Positions 34,044 through 43,234 of a stretch of DNA of 64,000 nt are shown here, in pieces. Below the pieces are notes generated by a model, which saw only the letters and a program-made list of their open reading frames with translations, searched no databases and was not told where the DNA came from. The stretch is from JAXMHQ01 sp046346665 (GTDB taxonomy: Bacteria; Verrucomicrobiota; Verrucomicrobiia; Limisphaerales; JAXMHQ01). Position numbers and translations under genes: made by a program. The number at the start of each line of letters is the position of its first letter. The first letter of the stretch is position 1. The stretch covers positions 1-64,000 of the forward strand of contig JAXMHQ010000007.1 of NCBI GenBank assembly GCA_046346665.1, read 5' to 3'.

Positions 34044-34754
34044 TTATTCAGATTGATTTGGTTTCACCGGTGTCATGATCGGGATTCGAGGCGGCGCATT
34101 CGACCGCACGAACATCTTGACGGAAGTTCGCTTCTGGAAGTCAGATTCCAACTCCGGTTCAATATCGACTGTGAGCGGTGTGCCTACACTGTTGGTTCGT
34201 GCAAATGATAGGTACAGGCCAACGACTGAGCCATCCTGAGTATTGATGTCTACCCGGACTTGGCTGTAGCCATCGGAGTCCTGATCTTTGGTGGGCTCCC
34301 ATTTCACTTGGCAATAAGGAATGTGTCCTCCAAGTTTCGTATCGTAAGGTCCTTCCAACTCAGGTTGGGTGTCTGAGTGCGTGAGATCTGGACCATATCC
34401 CAAAGCGAGCAGCTTCTTTCGGGCAAATGCCACGACATCGTTCGTGGACATTTTGCTATGACCAAAATAGTTCGTGATGTGCGCGCTAGGATCCTGCTCG
34501 TAGAACCAATCATTCGGAGAGCGAAAACTATCCACGTATCCTGAATGCAGAATAAACCAATAGCCGTTCGTTAGCCAAAGGGCGCCTTCGACCTGCCCTT
34601 TGTACGGCATTGGATTAAAATGCGCAACCTGCTCCTCCCTCACAGGCTGTGGAATTGGCAATGCAAGTTTGTTTGCGAAATCGGACACGTGCGGGAGAAC
34701 AGCCACCAATACCGCATTGGAATATGCAGCTGTCATGTGAATGAGATCCATCAT
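34044..34754 (-). CDS. Uncharacterised protein, partner of the caspase-like gene
   Basis: 236 aa, not recognised. It begins MMDLIHMTAAYSNAVLVAVLPHVSDFANKL, a hydrophobic N-terminus that is not a standard signal peptide. Central aromatic-rich segments (GALWLTNGYWFILHSGYVDSF, DPSAHITNYFGHSKMS) and a beta-rich C-terminus (VKMFVRSNAPPRIPIMTPV) follow. It starts 6 bp after the stop of 34761-36770, so the two are almost certainly co-transcribed. Confidence 0.7.
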   Translation of the reverse strand: MMDLIHMTAAYSNAVLVAVLPHVSDFANKLALPIPQPVREEQVAHFNPMPYKGQVEGALWLTNGYWFILHSGYVDSFRSPNDWFYEQDPSAHITNYFGHSKMSTNDVVAFARKKLLALGYGPDLTHSDTQPELEGPYDTKLGGHIPYCQVKWEPTKDQDSDGYSQVRVDINTQDGSVVGLYLSFARTNSVGTPLTVDIEPELESDFQKRTSVKMFVRSNAPPRIPIMTPVKPNQSE

Positions 34755-34760
34755 ACGCCA

Positions 34761-36770
34761 TCAATGATTAAACCCAATAGGTGTTAAGTTCCAATTGCCA
34801 AATGCCTTAATGTGGCTTCTACTGACGAAAACCACATCGTGGTGGTTATTCTTCGCCGCATCAAGGGCATCGTTAAGTCCGCGCCCGCCTGAGGTCCATT
34901 CAGAAAGAAAATACCCTAAATACAGAGCATTGTCAGTCATGGCGGATCCCGCGATCTCGGCTGCGTGATCGTCATTCCAACCGACAAATGCAGACGGGGT
35001 TAGGGCAGCCGATGCGTATTCGATAGGTTGGACATTGGGCCGGTGAATCACTCCAAATGATTCGGGTAATGTTCCATTGGCGGTGGAACAGCCGTAGAGG
35101 AACACGAACCGGAAACCATGGCGATCTGTTTGGCCTGCCGGCATCGTATGAAGAGAACTCGCGATCTCTGAAGCTGGGATGAAGAGGTTCGTGTTGTCGC
35201 TCGCACCAAGACCAGTCGGAGAACCATGTCCGAGATAAAAGAAATTTCTGGACTCGGGATGATAGATGGCCTGTCTCAGCGCCAGCCATTGCGACGTCTT
35301 GATTGAAATCGAAGAGTTGTCTGCAAAGCTGATCCGGAACGCTTCTGCATAGTTGTGCGCGGGGCGCGTGGTCAATCCGAACGATGTCGCCAACTGCACA
35401 AACTGATCGGTCGCAGAGTCCAATACATCTGCCCCAACGGCACCCTGCCAAGCTTGCTGGTTCGCAACGACCCACATTCCTTTGCTTACCCAATTGTCGG
35501 TTTGCCGGTAAGTTTTCGGTGAAACTGTTGTTGCCGAGCCTGCCGATGATTGTGTTTGGCCTGCATCAGCTTGGGCCATCGCGCTAGCCGTCCAATCAGT
35601 TTCGAATACGAATTGAAAGTAGCTCTCTCCAGCGTGTGATTCCCCATAGGGTCCGATCAGATTCCACGAGGCCACAATATTGCCGTCGTATGTGTGTCCT
35701 GCAAATGTTCCGATATACCCAGATTCACTGCCATATACATCAGCATACCAGTCAGCATCCGTGTGAACGCTTTGGGCAGAAATCAGCATCGAATCATAGA
35801 GCTCTCCGTAATAAGATATCCAGTTTGGAAAAGTGATCTCGTTGTACACAGTGACAGTTGCAGGCAGTGAATCGATCTCCACTATCCCTTGGCTTCCTTC
35901 GTTCCCACCGGAATCCCAGGTTGCATTCACATAAATCTGATGCACGCCATTGCTCATTGCCGTCGTATCCAACACAATACTAGGCGGAACCGCAAAAGGG
36001 CCAACAGCTTGTGAATTGCCCACGGGCACGCCATCTTCCCGGATGCTGAGTGCGCTCAATGTTCCAGCGTCATTTCCAAATTCAATCGGAATGGTGAGCG
36101 TCCCGGAGAGTGTCATTCCATTGGTAATTCCAATCAAGTGAGCGCCCATGCGCACAACGCGATAGTACCCTGGATCCGGATCCTCGGCGGATGTGTTGCT
36201 CCCGCCATCACCTGTGCCATCATCGATTGGCGTGGGATCGCCGGCCTCAAGACTTGAAGTGCGCTGCATTGCCACTTTATAACCAGCTCCGTTCACGGCC
36301 TCGTCAGTACTGGGGCTAACTACGATGAAGCCCGACAGGTCAAAACCTGGTGGGTACAAAGCGAGGGGAGCCGGGGTTCCAAGTGAATTCACTGGAACGG
36401 CCAGGATCTCATCAGGTGCAGCATCATCGCAGCCGGCTAGATCAGTTGCTTCATTGAAAACTTCAATGCCGGTACTCATCGGAGCCACCGTGGCAAATGC
36501 TGGGTTCTGAATCGCATTAACGTGAACAAAGTAGGTGCGGTTTGTACTCGTGTCTGCTGGCAGCCAGGACGTGAGCGTTTGCCATGGGGTGCTCGGCCCC
36601 AAACTTGGACGGTACTGCACGATGTAGTTTTCCCCTTCAACACTTGGCCAAGAAAGCACGGCATTTCTAGATTGGATGGACAGCTTCAGGCCTTCAATGG
36701 CTTGGATCGATTGACTCGATGCAACGATCAAAACGACAACTCCGAAAATGCATCGCTTGGTGGTATTCAT
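34761..36770 (-). CDS. Secreted protein with C-terminal caspase-like (clan CD) domain
   Basis: 669 aa with an AAAGGA-type site just upstream of ATG 36770 and a signal peptide (CIFGVVVLIVASSQSIQA). The middle is beta-rich and Ig-like. The C-terminal domain contains NFFYLGHGSPTG with His515 and FRFVFLYGCSTANG with Cys561. A small-residue-flanked HG...C pair 46 residues apart after hydrophobic strands matches the His/Cys dyad layout of caspase-fold peptidases (caspases, CHAT, gingipain). The specificity pocket and activation are unknown. Assignment rests on motif and spacing, not on overall similarity. Confidence 0.6.
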   Translation of the reverse strand: MNTTKRCIFGVVVLIVASSQSIQAIEGLKLSIQSRNAVLSWPSVEGENYIVQYRPSLGPSTPWQTLTSWLPADTSTNRTYFVHVNAIQNPAFATVAPMSTGIEVFNEATDLAGCDDAAPDEILAVPVNSLGTPAPLALYPPGFDLSGFIVVSPSTDEAVNGAGYKVAMQRTSSLEAGDPTPIDDGTGDGGSNTSAEDPDPGYYRVVRMGAHLIGITNGMTLSGTLTIPIEFGNDAGTLSALSIREDGVPVGNSQAVGPFAVPPSIVLDTTAMSNGVHQIYVNATWDSGGNEGSQGIVEIDSLPATVTVYNEITFPNWISYYGELYDSMLISAQSVHTDADWYADVYGSESGYIGTFAGHTYDGNIVASWNLIGPYGESHAGESYFQFVFETDWTASAMAQADAGQTQSSAGSATTVSPKTYRQTDNWVSKGMWVVANQQAWQGAVGADVLDSATDQFVQLATSFGLTTRPAHNYAEAFRISFADNSSISIKTSQWLALRQAIYHPESRNFFYLGHGSPTGLGASDNTNLFIPASEIASSLHTMPAGQTDRHGFRFVFLYGCSTANGTLPESFGVIHRPNVQPIEYASAALTPSAFVGWNDDHAAEIAGSAMTDNALYLGYFLSEWTSGGRGLNDALDAAKNNHHDVVFVSRSHIKAFGNWNLTPIGFNH

Positions 36771-36941
36771 GGAATCCTTTTTTTCGTTTCGATTTTGACC
36801 TGACCCTCCATGCAGCTAGGCCGGTGGTATTACCGTCTATGATTGCATGCCAATGTGCAACAATTATATCTAATCACGTTTTTACCACCAACGCGCGGAG
36901 TTTAAAACGGCAGCATCCCCGATATTAGCGTGCGAGTCGGG

Positions 36942-37301
36942 TTATTGAAGTGGAAGGCTCAGTCGCTGCCGCAGTTCGTGTCTCGCCCATTCCTTCAGGA
37001 TGTCGAACGTCCAAGACGCCCCGGGCTTTAATACGTGCTCTCGTGCCTTCTTCCAGAGTGTGTCATCCCTGATGGACTGGAGAAAGTCGTGTCCAGCCCA
37101 GGTCAAACGAGAAACGACAGCACCGGTAAAATCCCCCTTAGCATCTCGTCGAGCGGTCCCTTCCACCAATCCTGCGTCGATGAGAAGCTGTACGTGATAC
37201 GCCCTCTCCTGCACACTGAACTTTTCACAATCATGTTCTGCGTCCTTGTCTCCTTCTGAACGCAGGAGCAAAAGCCGCACGAGATCCATGTTGCGTTTCA
37301 T
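36942..37301 (-). CDS. DUF2513 family protein
   Basis: 119 aa from ATG 37301. The N-terminus MKRNMDLVRLLLLRSEG, the central YHVQLLIDAGLVEG and VVSRLTWAGHDFLQSIRDDTLWKKA match the DUF2513 pattern, a small winged-helix-like family frequent in phage and mobile-element contexts. Function unknown. It stands alone at the edge of the AT-richer region; an open frame continues upstream to 37349 without similarity. Confidence 0.8.
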   Translation of the reverse strand: MKRNMDLVRLLLLRSEGDKDAEHDCEKFSVQERAYHVQLLIDAGLVEGTARRDAKGDFTGAVVSRLTWAGHDFLQSIRDDTLWKKAREHVLKPGASWTFDILKEWARHELRQRLSLPLQ

Positions 37302-37656
37302 CTTATTTCGAACGTCCAGGATCAGAGACCCAGCGCCAATGAATGTCAACTGGGAGTTGGAGATGAGGCACAGCCAATAAACAGTCAGCTCTTCACCTCA
37401 GTAATTCCAATGCACGATGGGGCTGTCGGCATAGCCGGATTTCTGGACTTTTGCGTACAGAGTCCTGCTCTTGGGAAAATTCGGGACGGTACCGTATCGT
37501 TGGCCGGATTGGGTGGGATAAACTGCTCATTGGATTTCCCGTTTTCCCATCCGCGGGATCCGTGCAATCCACGGTTGAAAGTCCCTGTGTTTCGTGTGAT
37601 CGGCGGCGAGTCTTCGAGGTTTGACCCTGGCCGGTATTCTTCCCCATACTGGAGCC
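37302..37656. other. 355-bp spacer before aroC
   Basis: Composition returns from AT-richer to GC-rich across this stretch. No gene, tRNA or clear hairpin is seen. It probably includes the divergent promoters of the DUF2513 gene and aroC, but no convincing -35/-10 pair stands out. Confidence 0.4.
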
Positions 37657-38742
37657 ATGGCCAACAGCTTTGGACAATTGTTCCGCATCACCACGTGGGG
37701 TGAATCTCACGGCGGGGGCGTCGGCGTGGTGGTGGACGGGTGCCCGCCGCGGTTGAAGCTTTCGGAGGCGGACATCCAGCCCGATCTGGACCGGCGCCGG
37801 CCCGGGCAATCGTCGATTGTCACGCCGCGCAAGGAATCGGATACGGTTCAGATTTTGTCCGGTGTTTTTGAGGGGCGGACGCTGGGCACGCCGATCAGCC
37901 TTTGGGTGCGGAACCAGGATGCGCGGCCGGAGGCGTATTCGGAGATGGCGGCGAAGTTCCGTCCGTCGCATGCGGATTACACCTACCAGGCGAAGTTTGG
38001 CATTCGCAACTGGCAGGGCGGCGGACGATCCAGCGCGCGAGAGACGATCGGCCGCGTGGCCGCCGGGGCGATCGCAAAAAAGATTTTGAAGGAACGCCAC
38101 GGCGTGGAGGTCGTCGCCTGCGTGTCGCAGGTGCAGAATCTCAAAGCGGAGGTCGACCCGGATCGGCTGAAGCTTCGGGACGTGGAGTCGAACATTGTGC
38201 GTTGTCCGGACGCGGCGGCGGCGGCAAGGATGATTCGTTTGATTGAAAAGATGCGGCGGGAAGGAAACACGGTGGGCGGGATTGTGCTGGGCGTGGCGCG
38301 CGGGGTTCCTGCGGGCTGGGGAGAGCCGGTGTTTGATCGATTGGAAGCCGACCTTGGCAAGGCGATGCTGAGTCTGCCGGCGTCGAAGGGATTTGATATC
38401 GGGTCGGGGTTTGATTCGATCCGGCTGACGGGCCGGGAGCACAACGACGCGTTCCGGGCTTCGGGCGGCAAGGTGCGGACGGTGACGAACCGGTCGGGCG
38501 GCGTGCAGGGGGGGATTTCGAACGGGCAAACAATTTATTTCCGGGTGGCGTTCAAGCCGGTGGCGACGGTGATGCACGAGCAGGACACGGTGGACGTGGA
38601 GTTGAAGAACACGACCTTGAAGGGCCGGGGCCGGCATGATCCGTGTGTGCTGCCGCGGGCGGTGCCGATTGTGGAGGCGATGACGGCGCTGGTTCTGGTG
38701 GATCACGCGATGCGGCAGAAGGCGCAGTGCGGGGGATTTTAG
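37657..38742 (+). CDS. aroC: Chorismate synthase
   Basis: 361 aa from ATG 37657, with GGAG just upstream; the frame is open from 37621 but homology starts at ANSFGQLFRITTWGESHG. It converts EPSP to chorismate with reduced FMN, the last step of the shikimate pathway. Signatures GESHGGGVGVVVDGCP, GGGRSSARETIGRVAAGA and RHDPCVLPRAVPIVEAM are all present. It stands alone; aroE is at 43227. Confidence 0.96.
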   Translation: MANSFGQLFRITTWGESHGGGVGVVVDGCPPRLKLSEADIQPDLDRRRPGQSSIVTPRKESDTVQILSGVFEGRTLGTPISLWVRNQDARPEAYSEMAAKFRPSHADYTYQAKFGIRNWQGGGRSSARETIGRVAAGAIAKKILKERHGVEVVACVSQVQNLKAEVDPDRLKLRDVESNIVRCPDAAAAARMIRLIEKMRREGNTVGGIVLGVARGVPAGWGEPVFDRLEADLGKAMLSLPASKGFDIGSGFDSIRLTGREHNDAFRASGGKVRTVTNRSGGVQGGISNGQTIYFRVAFKPVATVMHEQDTVDVELKNTTLKGRGRHDPCVLPRAVPIVEAMTALVLVDHAMRQKAQCGGF

Positions 38743-38775
38743 TGCGGAGTGCGGAGTGCGGAGTGCGGAATGCCG
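38743..38775. repeat. GTGCGGAGTGCGGA single-arm repeat
   Basis: Four near-copies of GTGCGGA(G/A) directly follow the aroC stop. It is the same dialect as the hairpins at 2471 and 19529, but no complementary arm is seen nearby. Confidence 0.7.
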
Positions 38776-38816
38776 CTTTGGTGAAGGCGCGGGGAATGCG
38801 GAATAGATAATCTCAA

Positions 38817-41800
38817 ATGTTTCAACCCAGTTTGCAGCATTACCCGGTGAAGCGGCGGAAGGCATTGCGGCGCGCGATTTACGCGATCCTTCTGTACGCG
38901 GTGATGGGATTCCTGGTGTTGCCGCCGATCATCCGGTGGGTGGCGGCGCGGCAGCTCGGGGCGCTGCTGGATAGGCCGGTGAAGATCCGGTCGGTGCGGT
39001 TGAATCCGTTCGCGCTGTCCGCGACGGTGCGGGGTTTGGAGATCCAGGACAAGGATGGCCAGCCGTTCGTTTCGTGGGAGGAGGTTTATGTCAATCTGCA
39101 GCTTTCGTCTTTCCTGGGTCATCCCTGGGTTTTCAGCGAGGTTCGGATTGATCGCCCGTTTGCGCGGGCGCAGATGAACCGGGATTACTCGTTTAATTTT
39201 TCGGACCTGGTTACGAAATTTTCGACGAACACGGCGCCCGCCGCTCCGACGCCGCCTGCCAAGGCCCTGGCGCTGGAGGTTCAGCGCTTCAAAATCATTG
39301 GGGCGCAGGCATCGATGACGGACCTGACCCAGAAGCGGCCGTTTACGCGGGTGCTCGGGCCGCTGGACCTGAACCTGGACCGGTTTCGCACGGCGCCGAA
39401 CAATCGGAATCCGTATGCCTTCACGGGCACGACGGATGCCGGCGAGAAGATTTCATGGAACGGCCATTTTTATGTGGACCCGTTGAAGTCGGAAGGGACG
39501 CTGGAGTTGATTAACCTGGCGTTGAACAAGTACAGCCCGCTGTATGAGGATTTCCTGCGGTTCCAGGTGCGTGACGGCGTGGTATCGCTGCGGACGAGTT
39601 ACGAGTTTGAGTGGAGCGCGTCGAATCATGTTGCGGCGATTACCAACACGGCGTTTCGACTGGCTGGATTGCGGCTGGGCGTGGAGGGATCGGACGCCGA
39701 CACGGTGGTGGTGCCGGAGTTTTCGGTTTCGGGGGTGAGCGCGGATGCGATGGCGCACCGGGCGATGATTGAGTCGGTGCGGTTGTCGGACGCGGCGGTG
39801 AAGGTGCAGCGGGACGCGGCCGCGGAAGTGAATCTCGTGGAGATGTCAAAGCCGGCCGCGGACGCGGGCCAGGCGCCGGCGGTTTTCCTGCTGTTGCGTT
39901 CGCTCACGAACGCGGTGGCGCTGCTGCGCCAGAGCACGAATGCCTGGGTGGCGGGAATCCAGGACATCACGGTCACGAACTGCGCGGTGTCGCTGGAGGA
40001 CCATGCGAATTCAAGGCCTGTTTCACTCATGGTGGATCAAATCGCCTTCAACGCGCGGAACCTGTCCAATCTGCCGAGCACCAACATTGTTTCCTCGTGG
40101 TCGCTCCGGTGGAACACGAATGGAACGCTGGGAGGCCGGCTGGAGGCGGCGCTGTTCCCGACCCGGATCCGGGCGTGGCTCCAGCTCAACGACGTCGAAC
40201 TGCACCCGCTGGGTCCTTATTTGGAGCCGTGGGTGAACATTCTCGTGCGGGACAGCAAGCTTGGGTTGGATGCTGAAATTGCAATGCGCACCGTGCCGGG
40301 TGCGCTGCCGGAGGTGACGTTCCGGGGCGACACGTGGCTGAACGACCTGTCCGTCGCGGACGGCTCGGCCGGGGAGGATTTGCTGGCGTGGAAATCGGTG
40401 CGGACTTCCGGGATCGAGGCCGGCCTGAACCCGATGGCGGTCAACATCCGGGAGATTTCCATCGACGGCCTGGACGCGCGGCTGGCGATCCGGACGAATC
40501 GATCCATCAACCTGGTGGAAGCGCTCCGGCTGCCGCCGCCCGTGGCGGATGAATCATCCACGAACACCCCGACTGCTGCAGCCGCACCCGCCCCTGCTGC
40601 GGCGCCGACCAACGCGGCGCCCTTCCCTGCCCTGCCGCGCATCGCGATCGCGGACGTCGTGCTCACGAACAACCGGATCCAATTCCAGGATTCTTCGATC
40701 AGCCCGCCCGTTCGCCTTTCCATCGACCGCCTGGGCGGGCGCGTGTCGGGGTTGTCGTCGGAAACGGCGAATCACGCGGTGATCGACCTTTCGGCGCGGG
40801 TGGACAACGTGGGGCCGGTGGAGATCACGGGAACCATCAACCCGTTCTCGGGCGACGAGACCAACGAGGTGAAAGTATCGGTGCACGACGTGGACCTGAC
40901 GGCGGCCAGTCCTTACGCGGGGAAATTCGCCGGATACCGCATCGCGAAGGGCAAGCTCAATCTCGATCTTGCCTATCATATTAAAGGCAGGTCCTTGAAA
41001 TCGGAGAACCTGGTGATGCTGGATCAATTCACGTTTGGGGAGCGGGTGGACAGTCCGGATGCGACGCACCTGCCGGTGCGGCTGGCGATCGCGATTTTGA
41101 AGGATCGGAACGGCCGGATAGAGATCGACATGCCGGTGGAGGGCAGCCTGGATGATCCGTCGTTCCGGGTGCGGAAGGTGATTTTGCACACGCTGATGAA
41201 CCTGCTGACGCGGGCGGCGACGTCGCCGTTCAGCCTGTTGGGGTCGTTGTTTGGCGGACAGGGCGAGGACGTGCGGTTTCAGGATTTTGATCCGGGCAGC
41301 GCGGTGCTGCTGGCAGGTGCGACGAACAAGCTGGACGCGATCGTGCACGGACTTTACGAGCGGCCGGGTTTGCAGTTGGAGATCCAGGGCAGCGTGGACC
41401 CGGTGGCGGACCGGGACGGGTTGCAGCGCGTGCTTTTGGAGAGGCGGATGCAGTCGGACAAATGGAAGTCGCTGAGAAAATCCGTCCAGGCATCGACCGA
41501 GGTGGAGCAAGTGGTGATTCTGCCGGAGGAACGCGCCGGGTATTTGAAGGATTATTACGCGGAGCTGCTGAAGTCGCCGCGGGCTGCTGCCACATCAACG
41601 AACACGGTTGTCCGGAAGTCGAGCGCACCGCCGGCGAGGACGACGGCGGTGGAGCGCGGCGTGACGAGCCTGCAGCGATTTGTGGGCAGCGCGCCTGTGG
41701 CCGCCGCGGCGGCGCCGGGAGCCCCGGCAGCCGCGGCGCCCGCGGACCCGATCGAGGCCGCGGTGCTGGCGGCCACCGTGGTGACTGATGCCGATTACGA

Positions 41801-41945
41801 GGCGCTGGCGACGGAGCGGGCACGGGCCGTGCGCGACTACCTGGTGCAGCCCGGCCGGGTGGCGGCTGAACGCGTGTTTCTGTCGGAAACGCAATCCGGC
41901 GGCGTGAAGCGGGAGGGAGCGAGGGCTTATTTGCAGTTGAGGTAA
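38817..41945 (+). CDS. DUF748 (AsmA-like) envelope protein
   Basis: 1042 aa. An N-terminal membrane anchor (AIYAILLYAVMGFLVLPPIIRW) is followed by repeated DUF748 segments (RQLGALLDRPVKIRSVRLNPFALSATVRGLEI, DGQPFVSWEEVYVNLQLSS) and a long beta-rich body typical of AsmA-like proteins. A low-complexity Ala/Pro stretch lies near residues 580-600. The C-terminal part (GSAVLLAGATNKLDAIVHGLYERPGLQLEIQGSVDP, later VRDYLVQPGRVAAERVF) resembles an OmpA-type module. Probably spans the periplasm; a role in lipid or outer-membrane homeostasis is inferred from the superfamily. Confidence 0.85.
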   Translation: MFQPSLQHYPVKRRKALRRAIYAILLYAVMGFLVLPPIIRWVAARQLGALLDRPVKIRSVRLNPFALSATVRGLEIQDKDGQPFVSWEEVYVNLQLSSFLGHPWVFSEVRIDRPFARAQMNRDYSFNFSDLVTKFSTNTAPAAPTPPAKALALEVQRFKIIGAQASMTDLTQKRPFTRVLGPLDLNLDRFRTAPNNRNPYAFTGTTDAGEKISWNGHFYVDPLKSEGTLELINLALNKYSPLYEDFLRFQVRDGVVSLRTSYEFEWSASNHVAAITNTAFRLAGLRLGVEGSDADTVVVPEFSVSGVSADAMAHRAMIESVRLSDAAVKVQRDAAAEVNLVEMSKPAADAGQAPAVFLLLRSLTNAVALLRQSTNAWVAGIQDITVTNCAVSLEDHANSRPVSLMVDQIAFNARNLSNLPSTNIVSSWSLRWNTNGTLGGRLEAALFPTRIRAWLQLNDVELHPLGPYLEPWVNILVRDSKLGLDAEIAMRTVPGALPEVTFRGDTWLNDLSVADGSAGEDLLAWKSVRTSGIEAGLNPMAVNIREISIDGLDARLAIRTNRSINLVEALRLPPPVADESSTNTPTAAAAPAPAAAPTNAAPFPALPRIAIADVVLTNNRIQFQDSSISPPVRLSIDRLGGRVSGLSSETANHAVIDLSARVDNVGPVEITGTINPFSGDETNEVKVSVHDVDLTAASPYAGKFAGYRIAKGKLNLDLAYHIKGRSLKSENLVMLDQFTFGERVDSPDATHLPVRLAIAILKDRNGRIEIDMPVEGSLDDPSFRVRKVILHTLMNLLTRAATSPFSLLGSLFGGQGEDVRFQDFDPGSAVLLAGATNKLDAIVHGLYERPGLQLEIQGSVDPVADRDGLQRVLLERRMQSDKWKSLRKSVQASTEVEQVVILPEERAGYLKDYYAELLKSPRAAATSTNTVVRKSSAPPARTTAVERGVTSLQRFVGSAPVAAAAAPGAPAAAAPADPIEAAVLAATVVTDADYEALATERARAVRDYLVQPGRVAAERVFLSETQSGGVKREGARAYLQLR

Positions 41946-41946
41946 A

Positions 41947-41966
41947 CGCGTGCGTCTTAGCACGCG
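41947..41966 (+). terminator. Short hairpin after the DUF748 gene
   Basis: CGCGTGC-GTCTTA-GCACGCG, a perfect 7-bp stem with a 6-nt loop, starts two bases after the stop codon. There is no T-tract, so termination is only a possibility. Confidence 0.35.
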
Positions 41967-42055
41967 GGTTGAATTGTTAAATGGTTGAACCGTTGAATGG
42001 GCTGCAGCGCGATGCGTCGGACCATTCAACGGTTCAACTGTTTAACGATTCAACT
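41967..42055. repeat. GGTTGAACCGTTGAATGG dialect hairpin
   Basis: Arms at about 41967-42000 and 42022-42055 pair at about 30 of 34 positions around a 21-nt loop. It lies between the convergent DUF748 and prepilin peptidase genes. Confidence 0.85.
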
Positions 42056-42073
42056 ATTCCAGACCGAGGACGA

Positions 42074-43234
42074 TTAGAAGGGAAAAACAATCCGGACCAG
42101 CGCGGGGCCGCGGAAGATCCAGAGGGCGGCGGCGGCGGCGATGTAGGGTCCGTAGGGCATGCGGGAGGACCATTCGCGGCGGCCGGCAAGGATCAGCAGG
42201 AGGCCGACGGCGGAACCGAGGAGCGAACTGACGGTGAGTGAAAACAGCACGGCGGGCCAGCCGAGGAAGGCTCCGATGGCGGCCATGAATTTCACGTCAC
42301 CCAGTCCCATGGCCTCGCGCGGAAGCACAATTTCCGGCGTCCAGGCTTCCAACTGCGCGACCTGGTCGGGCTGGAACCTGTCCTCGCCCACTTTCAATTC
42401 ATCGCGCGTCAGCCGGACCGGCACGTCGCAGTAGCAGCGGTCGGGCAGTTCCAGCCGGCGCGCCTGCAGCACGATGGCGTCGGAGCGGCGGTAGAACAGG
42501 TCCTCGTAAGGCACTTCGCGGTCCGGCAGGTGCAGGGAGGATTCGCCGAAAACGACATGCGCCTCGCCGCCGAGCTCGACGCGTTGACGGCCGAACATCA
42601 ATTTTCCCGCGCGCACGATGAGGTAAACGATTCCCGCGCCCGCCGCGGCGCCGATCAATCCCTGCAATCCGCCGTGCCACGGCGAGGATTCTCCGTGCAG
42701 GACCGGCAGTGCGAACGAAATCAAAATACCCGCGACGATGCCGCCGAGGGTGATTTCGTCGGGGATGATGAAATGTTCGAAATCGATGAACGTGGCGACG
42801 ACGAGGCCGGCGAGCACGGCGGAATCGACGATGGCGATCCAGGCGGAATGATGTCCGTGGGCGAGCCAGGCGCCGAGGAACAGGAGGCCGGTGAGCAGTT
42901 CGACGAGGAAGTAGCGCGGGGAAATCGGGGCGCCGCAGTTCCGGCATTTGCCGCGGAGCCAGAGCCAGGTGACGATGGGGATGTTGAGGTACCAGGGGAT
43001 GGAGTAGCGGCAATGGGGGCAATGGGACGGGGGCGAGATGATGCTTTCGCCGAGGGGCATCCGGTGGATGCAGACATTCAGGAAGCTGCCGACGATGGTG
43101 CCGAAGACGAAGAAGACGACGGACCAGAAACCGAACGGCACAGCGGCCCAGAGCTTGGGATCCCAGATGGATTGGACCACGGGTGCGCCGTCGGCGGGAA
43201 GTGTGGCGAGGAAAAGGTGGCTGAGATCAATCAT
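42074..43234 (-). CDS. pilD: Prepilin peptidase / N-methyltransferase (A24)
   Basis: 386 aa polytopic aspartic peptidase that cleaves and methylates type IV prepilins and pseudopilins. The N-terminal domain has GTIVGSFLNVCIHRMPLGES and the zinc-binding CPHC and CRNC pairs. Catalytic Asp motifs are FIDFEHFIIPDE and GLGDVKFMAAIGAFLGWP. An extra hydrophilic insertion of about 80 residues (about 215-295) lies between the membrane helices before the GxGD motif, making it longer than the usual 260-290 aa. The start overlaps the aroE stop by 8 nt. Confidence 0.93.
   Translation of the reverse strand: MIDLSHLFLATLPADGAPVVQSIWDPKLWAAVPFGFWSVVFFVFGTIVGSFLNVCIHRMPLGESIISPPSHCPHCRYSIPWYLNIPIVTWLWLRGKCRNCGAPISPRYFLVELLTGLLFLGAWLAHGHHSAWIAIVDSAVLAGLVVATFIDFEHFIIPDEITLGGIVAGILISFALPVLHGESSPWHGGLQGLIGAAAGAGIVYLIVRAGKLMFGRQRVELGGEAHVVFGESSLHLPDREVPYEDLFYRRSDAIVLQARRLELPDRCYCDVPVRLTRDELKVGEDRFQPDQVAQLEAWTPEIVLPREAMGLGDVKFMAAIGAFLGWPAVLFSLTVSSLLGSAVGLLLILAGRREWSSRMPYGPYIAAAAALWIFRGPALVRIVFPF

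Larger units (their letters stand above)
33737..37400. other. AT-richer accessory region downstream of tRNA-Ala
   Basis: The roughly 3.6 kb after the tRNA is visibly poorer in G+C than both flanks and carries three minus-strand genes without housekeeping homologues (34044, 34761, 36942). High-GC core sequence returns at aroC. Position next to a tRNA, composition change and a DUF2513 gene, a family common in prophages and islands, suggest horizontal acquisition. No integrase or direct repeat was found. Confidence 0.6.
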
